From: BQJU01 sp965229635
GTDB taxonomy: Bacteria > Bacteroidota > Bacteroidia > Chitinophagales > Saprospiraceae
Direction of reading: 5' to 3'
DNA: 64,000 bases
Assembly (NCBI GenBank): GCA_965229635.1
Contig: OZ245894.1
Coordinates: 4,960,001 to 5,024,000 of the forward strand
Positions within the stretch are counted from its first letter, which is position 1. Each line of letters starts with the position of its first letter. The position numbers and the translations under genes are program-made. Below the pieces are notes generated by a model. The model searched no databases and was not told where the DNA came from. It worked only from the letters and a program-made list of their open reading frames with translations. Of the stretch, positions 24,289-33,801 are shown one piece after another.

Positions 24289-25161
24289 TTATTCACTCCA
24301 TAACCACCTCAATGACTCCGGAAAAATCGAGCCTCCATGTTTGCCATTATGCCCCCCTGTTCCTTTCACAAAGGTATATTCATAATTTCGAAATTCAAGT
24401 GAGGAGGCCATTTGTTGATTGGCTAGCCACCAATTCCCATATAGATTATTCAAGTCTCCTGATCCATCCTGCAATAACACTTTTATATCTCGCTTGGATT
24501 GTCTTCGAATCAATGATGGATAAACATGCCCACCGCGGATATTTGTGAAACTCCCAATATGACTTAACACTTTATGGAAATAATCCGGTCGCTCCCAAGC
24601 GGCTGTAAATGCACAAATTCCGCCTGATGACAGGCCACAAATTGCCCGCATTTTCGGATCATTTGTCAAATTATAGTCCTTTCCAACTTCAGGAATTATT
24701 TCTTCGATGAGAAAACGAGCATACAGATCGCTTAGCTCATCATATTCCCAACTTCGATTGCTTGATCTAAATGGATTCTCAGGTAATTCTGAGGAGTTAT
24801 GACCAGGATTAATAAATATTCCGATCGTCACGGGCATTTCTTTTTTGTGAATTAGATTATCAAAGACAATTGGAACCCTGAAGTCTCCGTCTTCCTTGAC
24901 ATATGCATGACCATCCTGGAATATCATTAATGCTGCTGCCTGATCAGGCTGATATTGGGCAGGAACATAAACATAGTATTCCCGATAGGTTCCTTCAAAA
25001 ATTTGGCTTTGAAATACACTTTTGGTAACGGTTCCTCGTGGGACGCCTTCTTGCCGCTCTGAGTCTTGACTATACTTATATTCTTCCTCCTGACTCAAAC
25101 AATTGTTTATTGAGAGTATCATTATTGAACACAGCAGTCCTTTAATTAATGCAAGCTTCAT
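24289..25161 (-). CDS. secreted esterase, enterochelin-esterase-like
   Basis: About 290 residues from the ATG at 25161, chosen because it yields a signal peptide (LALIKGLLCSIMILSINNCLS); a longer frame to 25239 only adds a basic tail. Alpha/beta hydrolase of the putative esterase family (PF00756): YVYVPAQYQPDQAAALMIFQDG, nucleophile in AICGLSSGGICAF, acid in LLQDGSGDL, histidine in GTGGHNGKHGG. Such enzymes cleave siderophore esters, acyl sugars or feruloyl esters. A cysteine within the signal leaves a lipoprotein possible. Co-transcribed with the 100-residue gene. Confidence 0.82.
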   Translation of the reverse strand: MKLALIKGLLCSIMILSINNCLSQEEEYKYSQDSERQEGVPRGTVTKSVFQSQIFEGTYREYYVYVPAQYQPDQAAALMIFQDGHAYVKEDGDFRVPIVFDNLIHKKEMPVTIGIFINPGHNSSELPENPFRSSNRSWEYDELSDLYARFLIEEIIPEVGKDYNLTNDPKMRAICGLSSGGICAFTAAWERPDYFHKVLSHIGSFTNIRGGHVYPSLIRRQSKRDIKVLLQDGSGDLNNLYGNWWLANQQMASSLEFRNYEYTFVKGTGGHNGKHGGSIFPESLRWLWSE

Positions 25162-25643
25162 AGATTGATTATTTTTTATACTAAGAACCGAAAATAATCT
25201 TTTTCTATGTTTTTTCTGATTTCTTCGCGCCCAACTCAAAGGAATGTCTGCGCCCTCCCTTCAAAGTATAGCTCCAGCACGACATCACGCAGACATTTCA
25301 GTCTCCGACTGCCTAAGCCTTTCGCTTGTGCCGAAGCTTCAGCGAAAGTTCATGGCGACGGCACGTTGGACAGCTTGTCCCGGTTTTACATCGGGAATTC
25401 CGGTGCTCTTGGTTAGCAGTCTACTTCTATAGGGAAAGCCTTTTTCTGCTACTGCCTTAACCTCCACCCAATTTAAGTTTTTCCGGGCAAAGTTGCTGGT
25501 GATTTTAGACTTGATCCCTTTGCTATATATGATATCCGTATTTACTGTGGTCCTCTTTCACTTCGTTCCAGCGAAAATTTTCAGAGGTTCATCTCGGTCA
25601 GCTATGGCTGGGCCGTCTACTCGATTGCAGGCCAGGCATCCTG
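25162..25643. other. 480-bp spacer rich in inverted repeats
   Basis: No convincing gene. Six overlapping or adjacent hairpins lie between 25238 and 25400: GGAATGTCTGCG/CGCAGACATTTC, AGTC/GACT, CTTTCGCT/AGCGAAAG, GTGCCG/CGGCAC, GGACA/TGTCC and CCCG/CGGG. The rest (25430-25640) shows no feature. It separates the esterase operon from the convergent end of the TPR gene. Confidence 0.45.
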
Positions 25644-28283
25644 TTAGTTATATTTTGAAACAATCCATTCTCTCCTTTCTAAGATTTCGTTTTTTTCATG
25701 CACGTATCTTTCATCAGAAAGATTAGATATAACTTCACTAGCCTGATTAGCGTATTTAATTGCAATATTCTTTTCAGCACCATCATGCATTAAATAAAAA
25801 CTTATATTTATCAATGCTCTTGAAATCATCATCTTTAATTCAGAACTTTTCGGAGAAGAGTTTTGTAAAATATTTACTAGCTTCTCTAAGGACCCAATTG
25901 CATTCTTAAATTCATTATTACAAAACTCAATTTCTGCTAGTTGAAAATATGCCTTTCCTACTTCATATACATCGTCAATAGAGTTATTTGAAATCACTTC
26001 TCTTAAAATCACTTTTGCTTCATCAAATTTTTGTTCTGTATATAGAATATTACTCTCGATAATTTTGACATCAACATTATATTTGACCTTTAGCACTTTT
26101 TCCGATTTTATAAGTGAATTCAATTCAGCAAACTGTCTTTTTGCCCTCTTGATTTTGTTTTGGCTTAAAAATATTTTTGTCAAAAAAATATGTACTTGAA
26201 GGACTTCTTCGCTTGAAGAATAATATTCTTTATTAATAATGTCTTGAAAATATGAGATTGAATTCGCAAGACACTTAATCGATTTAGATATTTTATTATC
26301 GTTAAAATAAACTTGCCCCAAACTAAAGTATAATCTTGCCAACTTGTTCTTAGCTGTTTCAGGGTGTTCTTCAATGAGCTTTTCTAACAAAGGAATCGAT
26401 TCTAAAATTCTCTCAGTACCCTTACTATCATCATCTATAGCAATATATAAGTTCCCCAAAAAATAGTTCGTATCAGCAAATAGAGGCATCATATTTATTT
26501 TTTCTGATTTATCCAAAAGATCATCTTTTTCTAAGATTTTTTCAAAAAAATTAATTGCTTTATGAAATTTACCAGTTTGAGAGTATATCATTGCCAACTT
26601 TTGCAGCGACTTAAAATAAGAAATCAAAGCTTCTTGATATGAATATTTATTGTTTTCTTCATAAAATTTCACCGAATCTAATAATATCTTTTCAGCATCT
26701 AAAATTTTCCCCAATTTCAATTTAATTCCCCCTAACTTATTCATTGCTTCAAGTAGTCTGCTGAAAATAAAACGTGGGTTTTGGATAAATAACTTTTGAT
26801 ATATATCCATAACTTGTTGAAATTTCTCAGAAGCTTGGGCGTACTTATTTAATTGTATTAGAATATTTCCGTAATTAAATAATGCAATCCCTAACTTCTG
26901 ATCAAATACCTCTGGATTTATTAGAGATTGTTCCTTCCTTAACTTAACTGCTTCTGCTAGATATTTTTCTGCGGAATTGATTTTTTTTGCTCTTTTGTAG
27001 ATTATACCTAAATTATTCAGAGTAGATGCTAAATCAGGACCAAATCTCAAAGGGTTTTCCTGGTATAAAGTTTTTCTGAGTTTTAAAGCTTCCTTTGAAT
27101 AAGAAATAGCCTTTGCGAATTCATTATTATCTTTATATGCAAGACTTAAGTTATCAATGACAGCTGCTCTGTGGGGGAGATAGAATCTCTTATTTATTTT
27201 TTCTAACTCTCTATACAACTCATTTGATTCCATCAAGAATGGGACTCCTTTTGAAGCATTTCCAACCTCAAGATAGAATATACCTAAATTACATAATGTT
27301 AATGCAAGATTTCTTGTATATTCTTCTTTAGCCTCTTGTTTAGTCAATTCTCTTTGAATTGCAAGAGATTCTAAATAGTAGTCTTCAGCAATGGTGAAAT
27401 TATGTTCATCGCTATGTAATAATCCTAAGTTATTCAGGGAAACACCCAATTCTGTTTTGAATCCATTATCTTTATTTGCCAATTCCCTTCTTATTTTAAC
27501 AGCACTTTCAAAGTAATGAATTGCTTTTTTAAAATCATTGCAATCTCTATATAGTATCCCAAGATTATTAAATATGTTTGATAATAACCCAGCATTTGTA
27601 ATAGGTGAGAGGTGCTCAAATATTTTTTCTAGATATTGAATTGCATCTTTCTGCCTGTTATGATTCTGCAAAAAAACTGAAAAGGAAAAAAGAGCTTCTA
27701 AATTCGGAAATACTTGAATCGATTCTTTGAAATATTTTTCAGCATCCCTAATTCTATCAATATTTTCAAATTGAGTTAATGTCAATTGTGCTTTTAATAA
27801 AAATTCATTTGAAATCTCTGCTCTAGCATTTAAAGCATCTTCAAGTATTTGTTCACCAACTTTTTGCTGAGAAATGAAATATTCCTTATCTTTCTTTAAT
27901 TCTTCGTAATCTAATAATGTATCAGCCTCTTTAAATTTCCCTTCCTCAAAAAGGTCTATTGCTTTTTTCAACCGCTCATTTACATATGTTATGCTACTAA
28001 GGTTTTTTGCGATTTGCATAACATATTCCTTAAAAAGCCTCTCTTTTTCTTTTACAGATTCGAGCTGTTGCAATTTTTCAATAAGCCACTCCTTATCATG
28101 TTTGGGAATCCTTTTTAGATCATTTTCAATTCTTTCCCTTTCCTTTATTATTTCATTATAGTCATGATTTAAAAAGATATTTGTTATTTTTTTGCTGTTA
28201 ATAAGAACATCGCCTTCAGAGTTTATTTTATTATCGAAGGCTACATTCTTGCTGTTTTCGAAAGAAATCTTTCTGTCGCTCAT
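25644..28283 (-). CDS. giant TPR protein with glycine-rich strand motif at N-terminus
   Basis: About 879 residues from the ATG at 28283 (a start at 28319 would add 12 residues and overlap the upstream gene). Residues 5-35 carry FENSKNVAFDNKINSEGDVL, matching the C-terminal tail of the upstream gene product. Then a charged helical part (45-170) and at least a dozen TPR units from about 190 to 850 (NIFNNLGILYRDCNDFKKAI, STLNNLGIIYKRAKKINSAE and similar), kinesin-light-chain-like in the first half. No enzymatic domain is visible. Very A+T-rich. The setting suggests a sensor or scaffold of a conflict system; inferred only. Confidence 0.75.
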   Translation of the reverse strand: MSDRKISFENSKNVAFDNKINSEGDVLINSKKITNIFLNHDYNEIIKERERIENDLKRIPKHDKEWLIEKLQQLESVKEKERLFKEYVMQIAKNLSSITYVNERLKKAIDLFEEGKFKEADTLLDYEELKKDKEYFISQQKVGEQILEDALNARAEISNEFLLKAQLTLTQFENIDRIRDAEKYFKESIQVFPNLEALFSFSVFLQNHNRQKDAIQYLEKIFEHLSPITNAGLLSNIFNNLGILYRDCNDFKKAIHYFESAVKIRRELANKDNGFKTELGVSLNNLGLLHSDEHNFTIAEDYYLESLAIQRELTKQEAKEEYTRNLALTLCNLGIFYLEVGNASKGVPFLMESNELYRELEKINKRFYLPHRAAVIDNLSLAYKDNNEFAKAISYSKEALKLRKTLYQENPLRFGPDLASTLNNLGIIYKRAKKINSAEKYLAEAVKLRKEQSLINPEVFDQKLGIALFNYGNILIQLNKYAQASEKFQQVMDIYQKLFIQNPRFIFSRLLEAMNKLGGIKLKLGKILDAEKILLDSVKFYEENNKYSYQEALISYFKSLQKLAMIYSQTGKFHKAINFFEKILEKDDLLDKSEKINMMPLFADTNYFLGNLYIAIDDDSKGTERILESIPLLEKLIEEHPETAKNKLARLYFSLGQVYFNDNKISKSIKCLANSISYFQDIINKEYYSSSEEVLQVHIFLTKIFLSQNKIKRAKRQFAELNSLIKSEKVLKVKYNVDVKIIESNILYTEQKFDEAKVILREVISNNSIDDVYEVGKAYFQLAEIEFCNNEFKNAIGSLEKLVNILQNSSPKSSELKMMISRALINISFYLMHDGAEKNIAIKYANQASEVISNLSDERYVHEKNEILERREWIVSKYN

Positions 28284-28290
28284 GAACGTT

Positions 28291-28704
28291 CTACTTTTTT
28301 CCACTCTTTTTTCCTCCAATAATCACATCGCCACCGGCATCAATTTTATTACCAATGGCAATATTTTTACTATTTGAAATACCAATATTGGTTTTCGGTA
28401 CTTCCTGTTCAACATTTTTTAAAATTCTAGCGATTGTATTTGCGAAATCTTCGTTTCCTTTTAATTTCTTTTTCAATTCTCTTCTAAGTATAGCTTCATT
28501 TATTACATCTTGATCAAGTTCCCCATTTTCCTCCTCAAATTCTTCTATAAATATTGGTTTAATTTTTTCCCATAACTCTAAAAGCGAAGTACTACCTGCT
28601 TCTTTAAAATCCTCATTGATTTTAGAAATCACCTTATTCTTTCTAAGAAAGGGTAATAACAAATTAGTTACTTTACTTGTCAGTTCTGAAAAATTGATGT
28701 CCAT
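28291..28704 (-). CDS. small helical protein with IGISNSKN-type beta tail
   Basis: 137 residues. Helical residues 1-105 with a WEKIKPIFIEEF motif and ELKKKLKGNEDFANTIARIL, then the tail NIGISNSKNIAIGNKIDAGG plus DVIIGGKK. This order (membrane-near or helical bundle, W-K-x-P helix, D-x-x-L repeat, then a beta tail of I-x-G-N-x-I-x-x-G-G-D pattern) is known to me from small proteins encoded beside predicted conflict ATPases and effector-associated domains in bacteria. Seven nt separate it from the TPR gene, so the two form one operon. Confidence 0.62.
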   Translation of the reverse strand: MDINFSELTSKVTNLLLPFLRKNKVISKINEDFKEAGSTSLLELWEKIKPIFIEEFEEENGELDQDVINEAILRRELKKKLKGNEDFANTIARILKNVEQEVPKTNIGISNSKNIAIGNKIDAGGDVIIGGKKSGKK

Positions 28705-28962
28705 ATCTTTTTTGGTTTATTGATTTATTATTTCTGCTTGCCTACCACTCTGTGTATCCAACATAATGGCCAGCAAATTGTATCCTTCGTTTTCAAACTC
28801 CTCCGATACCCGCTAAGTCCTTTCTCCTATCAATCTCCATGAATCACCCCCCAATATGCCAAAAATCCATCTCCCTTTCAAGTAAATCCTACCTCCCAAC
28901 AACAAAAAAAGCCCCGATCCTTCCTCAGAACCGGGGCTTTCCTATTAACTTTTATTCAATTC
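28705..28962. other. 258-bp spacer with terminator
   Basis: Contains the terminator of the next gene (28908-28940) and no recognisable promoter for the A+T-rich pair other than TTTTTTGG at 28709-28716 on the plus strand. Nothing else is seen. Confidence 0.4.
28908..28940 (-). terminator. terminator of the type B T9SS gene
   Basis: AAAGCCCCG and CGGGGCTTT (28908-28916/28932-28940) form a 9-bp stem followed on the minus strand by TTTTTTT. Confidence 0.75.
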
Positions 28963-31900
28963 CTACCGCATCAACGTCACATCTCCCGTCTCCTCAAAGC
29001 TGGCATTGCCGAGCCTGAACAGAATCTGGTAAATGTATACTTCTGATGGAGCGGGTGTGTCTTTGTAGGTGCCGTCCCAGGCGGCGTCCTCGCCACTGCC
29101 TTCGTAAACCAGATTACCCCAGCGGTTGTACACGCGGAAGGATTCTATCTCGATGGAGCCGCTGTTGTACACCCGGAATACATCGTTGATCTCGTCACCG
29201 TTGGGGGTGAAGACGTTTGGAATGTCAAACATTGGTTCTTTGACCTCAAAGGTGATCGACTGGCTATCGGTACAGCCTTCGGGGGTTATAGCGGTTACAG
29301 TCACCGTATTATCACCCAATTCGGTGAAGTTGCTGGTGAACATCGACAGTACCTCGCCTTCCTGTACCACACCGTTCACTTCCCAGATGTAGGTAAAGCC
29401 TCCAGAGCTAATGGAATCGGGCAGGATCGTGGCATTGAAGGCTACTTCATCGCCCTGGAAGATCATCGTTGAGTCAAGATCAGGGGTTGAAGTCAATAGG
29501 ATACTGAAATCGATCTGCAACACTTCTACGGTAATCATTTGCTCAATGGTTTCACAATCGTCACCGTAGGTGTAGGTCACAAGGATATCGGTGGTTTCAG
29601 TCAAATCATTGATGGTGATGGTTTCGCCAAAACGCACTACGTCGTTGGGCAGGAACCAGCGAATCACTTCCGTTACACCATCCGGTGCGGTGCCTACGGC
29701 GGTTAATACCGCTGGATCACCCAGACAGATGGTGACGCCCTCTACACTAAAGTCGGCGGGCTCCACCACTGTCACCAGGAGGTCTTCGGTAACTGTAGCA
29801 CAGTCATTGACAGCAGTCAAAGTGTAAGTCGTATTGCTGGCTGGCTGTACGGTGATCTGCGTGCCATCTTCATTCAATCCCGGATCATCGGGGGAAGTCC
29901 AGGTGTAGGTCACGCCGCCCTGTGGGTTCACGACACTCAGGGTAGTCGCATCGCCCGCACAGATTTCTACATTACCCGAAAGGGATGGATCGGGCGGATT
30001 GATCACAATGATCGTTGCCGATGCTTCCTGGACACAGTCCTCTTTTTCGGCCTTAGCCGTATACGTCACCGTACTCGTCGGATTGGCAATCGGATCAAAA
30101 CAATCGGTACAGGAAAGATCGGATTCAGGCTCCCAACTGATGTCACCCTGACCGGCGTAGGTCAGATTGAGTTGCACACTTTCACCCGGACAGATCGTAG
30201 TATCGGCCGGTGTAATAAATATTTCCTCGGAAGTGACAACAAAAATCTCTATTTCAGCAGTATCTGCACAAGCATTGTTGGTCACCACTCTTTGGTACGT
30301 GAAGGTATCCTGAGCAGTAAGGACCATGTTCCAGAGCGAATCACCGGTTTCGTAACCCGGGCCTTCCAACCACATAAAGTCAATATCGGGGAAGAATGAG
30401 GGTTCAAACAAAGGCGAAATCAACGTAATGATATCCCCTTCACAATAAAATTCTTTCTCCGGATCGGCGGTGATCTCCATCATCGGCAAAGAGTCCACCC
30501 GAATATAGACCGTATCCAAACGCACACATCCCTGGTTTTCAACCATACCGATGTAGGTCGTGGTTTCCGTAGGCGTAGCGATCACCTCATTACCGGTAGT
30601 ACTATTCAATGAACCATTATCCGGGGTCCAGGTGGCTAATGCATTCATTGGGGCGACATCTGCCTGTAAGGTTACCTCGGTGCCCAGACAAATTTCCAGG
30701 CTATCTTCCTGCAATAAGCTGATGCCAATGGGAACCACACTGACCTCAACATCAGACGTAGCAATACAGCCATTGTCATCGGCAGTCAGGGTATAAGTAC
30801 CGCTACTTTGTGGGAAGGCGGTCGTATTTGGATCACTGGGATCAGCAATGATGGATGGACCCGTCCAGGAGTACGTTACCCCATCCTGAATGGTAGTAGC
30901 TCCCAGTACCAGGGAATCACTTTGACAAACCAAGGTATCGGAAACGGTATTGATCACCGGAACGGCCCCGACACTAACCGTCACACTATCCTGTGTGCCC
31001 ACCAGACAAGCTCCGGAAGAAACCGTGAGATAATAGGTGGTCGTCTCCAGCGGGGAAACCGCTGGATTAGCCTCCATTGAAGTAAATCCGTCCGGTTCAG
31101 AGGTCCAGTTGTAACTAGCACCAGGAGTAGCCGTACCACCAAGGGTAGCTGTTTCGCCCTCACATATTGAAAAATCTTCCTCAATGATATAATCCGGTGC
31201 CGGGCTAGTCTCTACGGTGATCGTTAGCACATCCGTCAAGGTACATAAAGCGGAAATCACACTCACTTCAATATCGTAGGTCCCCGGAGTAGAGGCCGTT
31301 ACTGTTGGATTGGGACAATCCGTACAGCTGAAGGTCAAACCAGCGGGCACGTCCCACACGTAATCGGCAAAATCAAAATCACTACCGGCTGAGAGCACAA
31401 ATTCTTCCTGCAAACAAACGGTCTGATCCGGTCCTGCATCGGCAAAAAATACTTCAACCAGTACATCAACGGTATCGGTATAACAAACAGCATCGACCAC
31501 CGCCTGATAAACGGTTGTCTCACTCGGAGTGGCCACGGGATCCAAACAGCCCGTACAAGATAAGGTACCGCTAGGATCAAGCCAGGTCACTGTTTCTATC
31601 GGGGTAATCAGCTCCAGCTGTACCGATTGACCGGCACATACGGCGGTATCGGTACCAACAACTTCAATAGAGCCGGGAGCCAAAACATCAGGCTGAGAAG
31701 GTGACCAATCAACAGAAACACCGGCATCACCGATGACGTTACCGAAGTCGTTGAACAGTACAATATAGACTTCTCCCTCCTGCGCCTGAATGGCCGATAC
31801 AAAGTCATCGCCACCCGCGCCGGGGAAATTGCCACAATCGTATTCGTCGGTAACTGGAGTGCCCAATACCGGATGGATATCTGCCAGTCCCGTAGGGTCA

Positions 31901-33516
31901 GCACCGGCTGCCCAGGTACTACGAATAGGTTGGTTATTAGAAACAAAATCAATCACATTGGCCGGCGTTTCACACACTTCTTCCTGTGTGAAAGGGCCCC
32001 AAACGTTGACGTCAATATCTGAAGGGTTGTCGGCGCTTTCCAGCACAAAGCCAAATGGTCCATCTGCCTGTGCCTGAATGGTAAACCAGAAAAAGTCAGC
32101 CTGAGCACCAACGCCCAGCCAACAGCCACCATTGACATCTGTATCAAAAGGAACATCCTGGAATCCATTTTCGAAGTTAAAGATGGAAGGGACGCCTCCT
32201 TCTTCGATACATCCGTTGAGTGGATTACAAAGTGCATCCACCAAGGCTGGCGACAAAGCACAATCTGCTTCCTGAATGGTAATGTCAAAATCGGTGCAGC
32301 CAGCCTGATTGGCCACCACGATGTAATAAGTTCCTGCGGTCTGGAAATTGGCAGCGCCGATAAAGCCCGCCGGGCCTTGAGCTACACAAACGGTACCGGG
32401 ATCACCCGGAGGGCCATTTAGGACCAGAACTCCGGTATTGGCCTCGGCATCCGAAATCTGAATTTCGGCACAAAAACCACCTGGGGCATCATACTGAAAC
32501 ACGTATTCAGGACCTCCAAGGAAGCCGCCCTGAGAACAGGGAGATTCTGCGAAGGTAGCCATACCATCACAGGTAGAAACATTAGTAGCCTGGTAAGGAA
32601 TATTGCCAATAATTGAAGGGTTATCAATGGAAGAACCACCACAGTCCAGTGGTGAACACTGCCAGGTCAGCTCAAAACCTTCCTGAACAGTAAATCCATC
32701 CGAGGTAAACTCAACCGTCACACAATCGTCGCTGACTACAATCGGGAAATCATTGCCATTGGAAAAGCCGGTTACGGATGCTACCAGGGCTCCATTGACA
32801 TCAATACCTTCGTAGAAGTTGATGAAATCACCTGGATCAAGATTAAACATCGCCAGGTCGATATTGATACAGCTGTGTGGGTCATTTGGACAAATGGTGA
32901 ACGTGGCATTCTCATTATTGCCGTAATCTTCGTCGGGGCCTCCCGAATCATAAAGGGTACCGGTACAAGCAGTGGTACTGGGAACATCTCCAATATTGAT
33001 GGCCGGAATGTATTCAACCACACACAAGGTAAAATCTCCCCAGTTGGGTGCGGCTGTTGCCGAATAATCATTCACCCTTACGAAGTAAGTGGTATTTGGC
33101 GTAAGCCCCAATACATCCAACTGTATGAAAATAGAACCATCCGGTGAAGAGAGACAGGCAATCTCCGAGAGGCCATCAACCTGGCAAGCACCCCGATACA
33201 AGGCAATTTGCGGATTGGTAATGGCGTCGGCATTAGGTCCGGTCAAAACACCTTGCAATTGTATAGAAAGGTCGGTAAGATCCGTAGTGGTAGTGAAAGA
33301 AAACCAAACATCATTTTGAGCGGTACCGCCATTAAAACAGGATGGCGAGTTGCCAAACCCGATATTACTGGCTGTTGCATTTACGTTGGTATATACATCA
33401 TCGGTACAGATGGGCACGGTTCCCATGTCTACCAAATCAGCACAGTCATCGTTCAGTTGCGCGAGCAGTAGTGTTCCAAAGCAAAAAGTAAAAAAGAGAG
33501 TTGAGATCAGTTTCAT
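28963..33516 (-). CDS. giant secreted PKD/Ig-like protein with gliding-motility-type C-terminal domain
   Basis: 1,517 residues. Signal peptide (LISTLFFTFCFGTLLLA). Residues 20-600 contain CUB- and PPC-like beta domains with cysteine pairs (DDCADLVDMG, NDVWFSFTTTTDL). Residues about 620-1420 are serial Ig/PKD-like repeats of the C-x-G-x(n)-TWTSP type (LEICLGTEVTLQADV, VEICAGDATTLSVV). The end (FDIPNVFTPNGDEINDVFRV, YNRWGNLVYEG, GDVTLMR) is the type B T9SS / gliding-motility-associated domain (TIGR04131). Type B proteins are secreted or surface-bound by a route different from type A. Probably an adhesin. Monocistronic. Confidence 0.92.
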   Translation of the reverse strand: MKLISTLFFTFCFGTLLLAQLNDDCADLVDMGTVPICTDDVYTNVNATASNIGFGNSPSCFNGGTAQNDVWFSFTTTTDLTDLSIQLQGVLTGPNADAITNPQIALYRGACQVDGLSEIACLSSPDGSIFIQLDVLGLTPNTTYFVRVNDYSATAAPNWGDFTLCVVEYIPAINIGDVPSTTACTGTLYDSGGPDEDYGNNENATFTICPNDPHSCINIDLAMFNLDPGDFINFYEGIDVNGALVASVTGFSNGNDFPIVVSDDCVTVEFTSDGFTVQEGFELTWQCSPLDCGGSSIDNPSIIGNIPYQATNVSTCDGMATFAESPCSQGGFLGGPEYVFQYDAPGGFCAEIQISDAEANTGVLVLNGPPGDPGTVCVAQGPAGFIGAANFQTAGTYYIVVANQAGCTDFDITIQEADCALSPALVDALCNPLNGCIEEGGVPSIFNFENGFQDVPFDTDVNGGCWLGVGAQADFFWFTIQAQADGPFGFVLESADNPSDIDVNVWGPFTQEEVCETPANVIDFVSNNQPIRSTWAAGADPTGLADIHPVLGTPVTDEYDCGNFPGAGGDDFVSAIQAQEGEVYIVLFNDFGNVIGDAGVSVDWSPSQPDVLAPGSIEVVGTDTAVCAGQSVQLELITPIETVTWLDPSGTLSCTGCLDPVATPSETTVYQAVVDAVCYTDTVDVLVEVFFADAGPDQTVCLQEEFVLSAGSDFDFADYVWDVPAGLTFSCTDCPNPTVTASTPGTYDIEVSVISALCTLTDVLTITVETSPAPDYIIEEDFSICEGETATLGGTATPGASYNWTSEPDGFTSMEANPAVSPLETTTYYLTVSSGACLVGTQDSVTVSVGAVPVINTVSDTLVCQSDSLVLGATTIQDGVTYSWTGPSIIADPSDPNTTAFPQSSGTYTLTADDNGCIATSDVEVSVVPIGISLLQEDSLEICLGTEVTLQADVAPMNALATWTPDNGSLNSTTGNEVIATPTETTTYIGMVENQGCVRLDTVYIRVDSLPMMEITADPEKEFYCEGDIITLISPLFEPSFFPDIDFMWLEGPGYETGDSLWNMVLTAQDTFTYQRVVTNNACADTAEIEIFVVTSEEIFITPADTTICPGESVQLNLTYAGQGDISWEPESDLSCTDCFDPIANPTSTVTYTAKAEKEDCVQEASATIIVINPPDPSLSGNVEICAGDATTLSVVNPQGGVTYTWTSPDDPGLNEDGTQITVQPASNTTYTLTAVNDCATVTEDLLVTVVEPADFSVEGVTICLGDPAVLTAVGTAPDGVTEVIRWFLPNDVVRFGETITINDLTETTDILVTYTYGDDCETIEQMITVEVLQIDFSILLTSTPDLDSTMIFQGDEVAFNATILPDSISSGGFTYIWEVNGVVQEGEVLSMFTSNFTELGDNTVTVTAITPEGCTDSQSITFEVKEPMFDIPNVFTPNGDEINDVFRVYNSGSIEIESFRVYNRWGNLVYEGSGEDAAWDGTYKDTPAPSEVYIYQILFRLGNASFEETGDVTLMR

Positions 33517-33550
33517 TTACGCTGTTCTTTCGTTCGAAAAATTTTTCGTG

Positions 33551-33714
33551 AGAAGCTGTTTGAATTCAACACTTCGATTTTGTTATGGCCCTTTTTACGC
33601 CACTTTTCGTTCCGTCCTCACCTTGATAGCTTTGGCTATCAGGTTCCGGGCGTGCCTCAATTGGCGTAAAAATGACCTATAACAAATTTCAAAAGCCAAA
33701 TTCAAACAGCTTCT
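33551..33714. repeat. 164-bp palindromic element (MITE- or REP-like)
   Basis: Nested inverted repeats around one centre: AGAAGCTGTTTGAATT with its complement at the ends (16 bp), then TTGTTAT/ATAACAA, then TTTTTACGCCA/TGGCGTAAAAA (11 bp), and TGATAGC/GCTATCA at the core. It lies between the promoter side of the type B gene and the 3' end of the hydrolase gene. Such a layered hairpin is typical of non-autonomous repeats mobilised in trans; no ORF is inside. Confidence 0.6.
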
Positions 33715-33801
33715 GTGGACCCTCCAAAATTAACTAAATTTTGCAATTCCGAAACCGAAAGCCGTAATTTGGATATAAAGCTGACAAATAAGTGAAGCTA
33801 A

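Noticed and set aside
25228..25375. Integron attC site
   Set aside because: The end boxes fit GCCCAAC and GTTGGAC, but inner L boxes do not pair as required, and no integrase or cassette array is visible; reported only as a hairpin-rich spacer.
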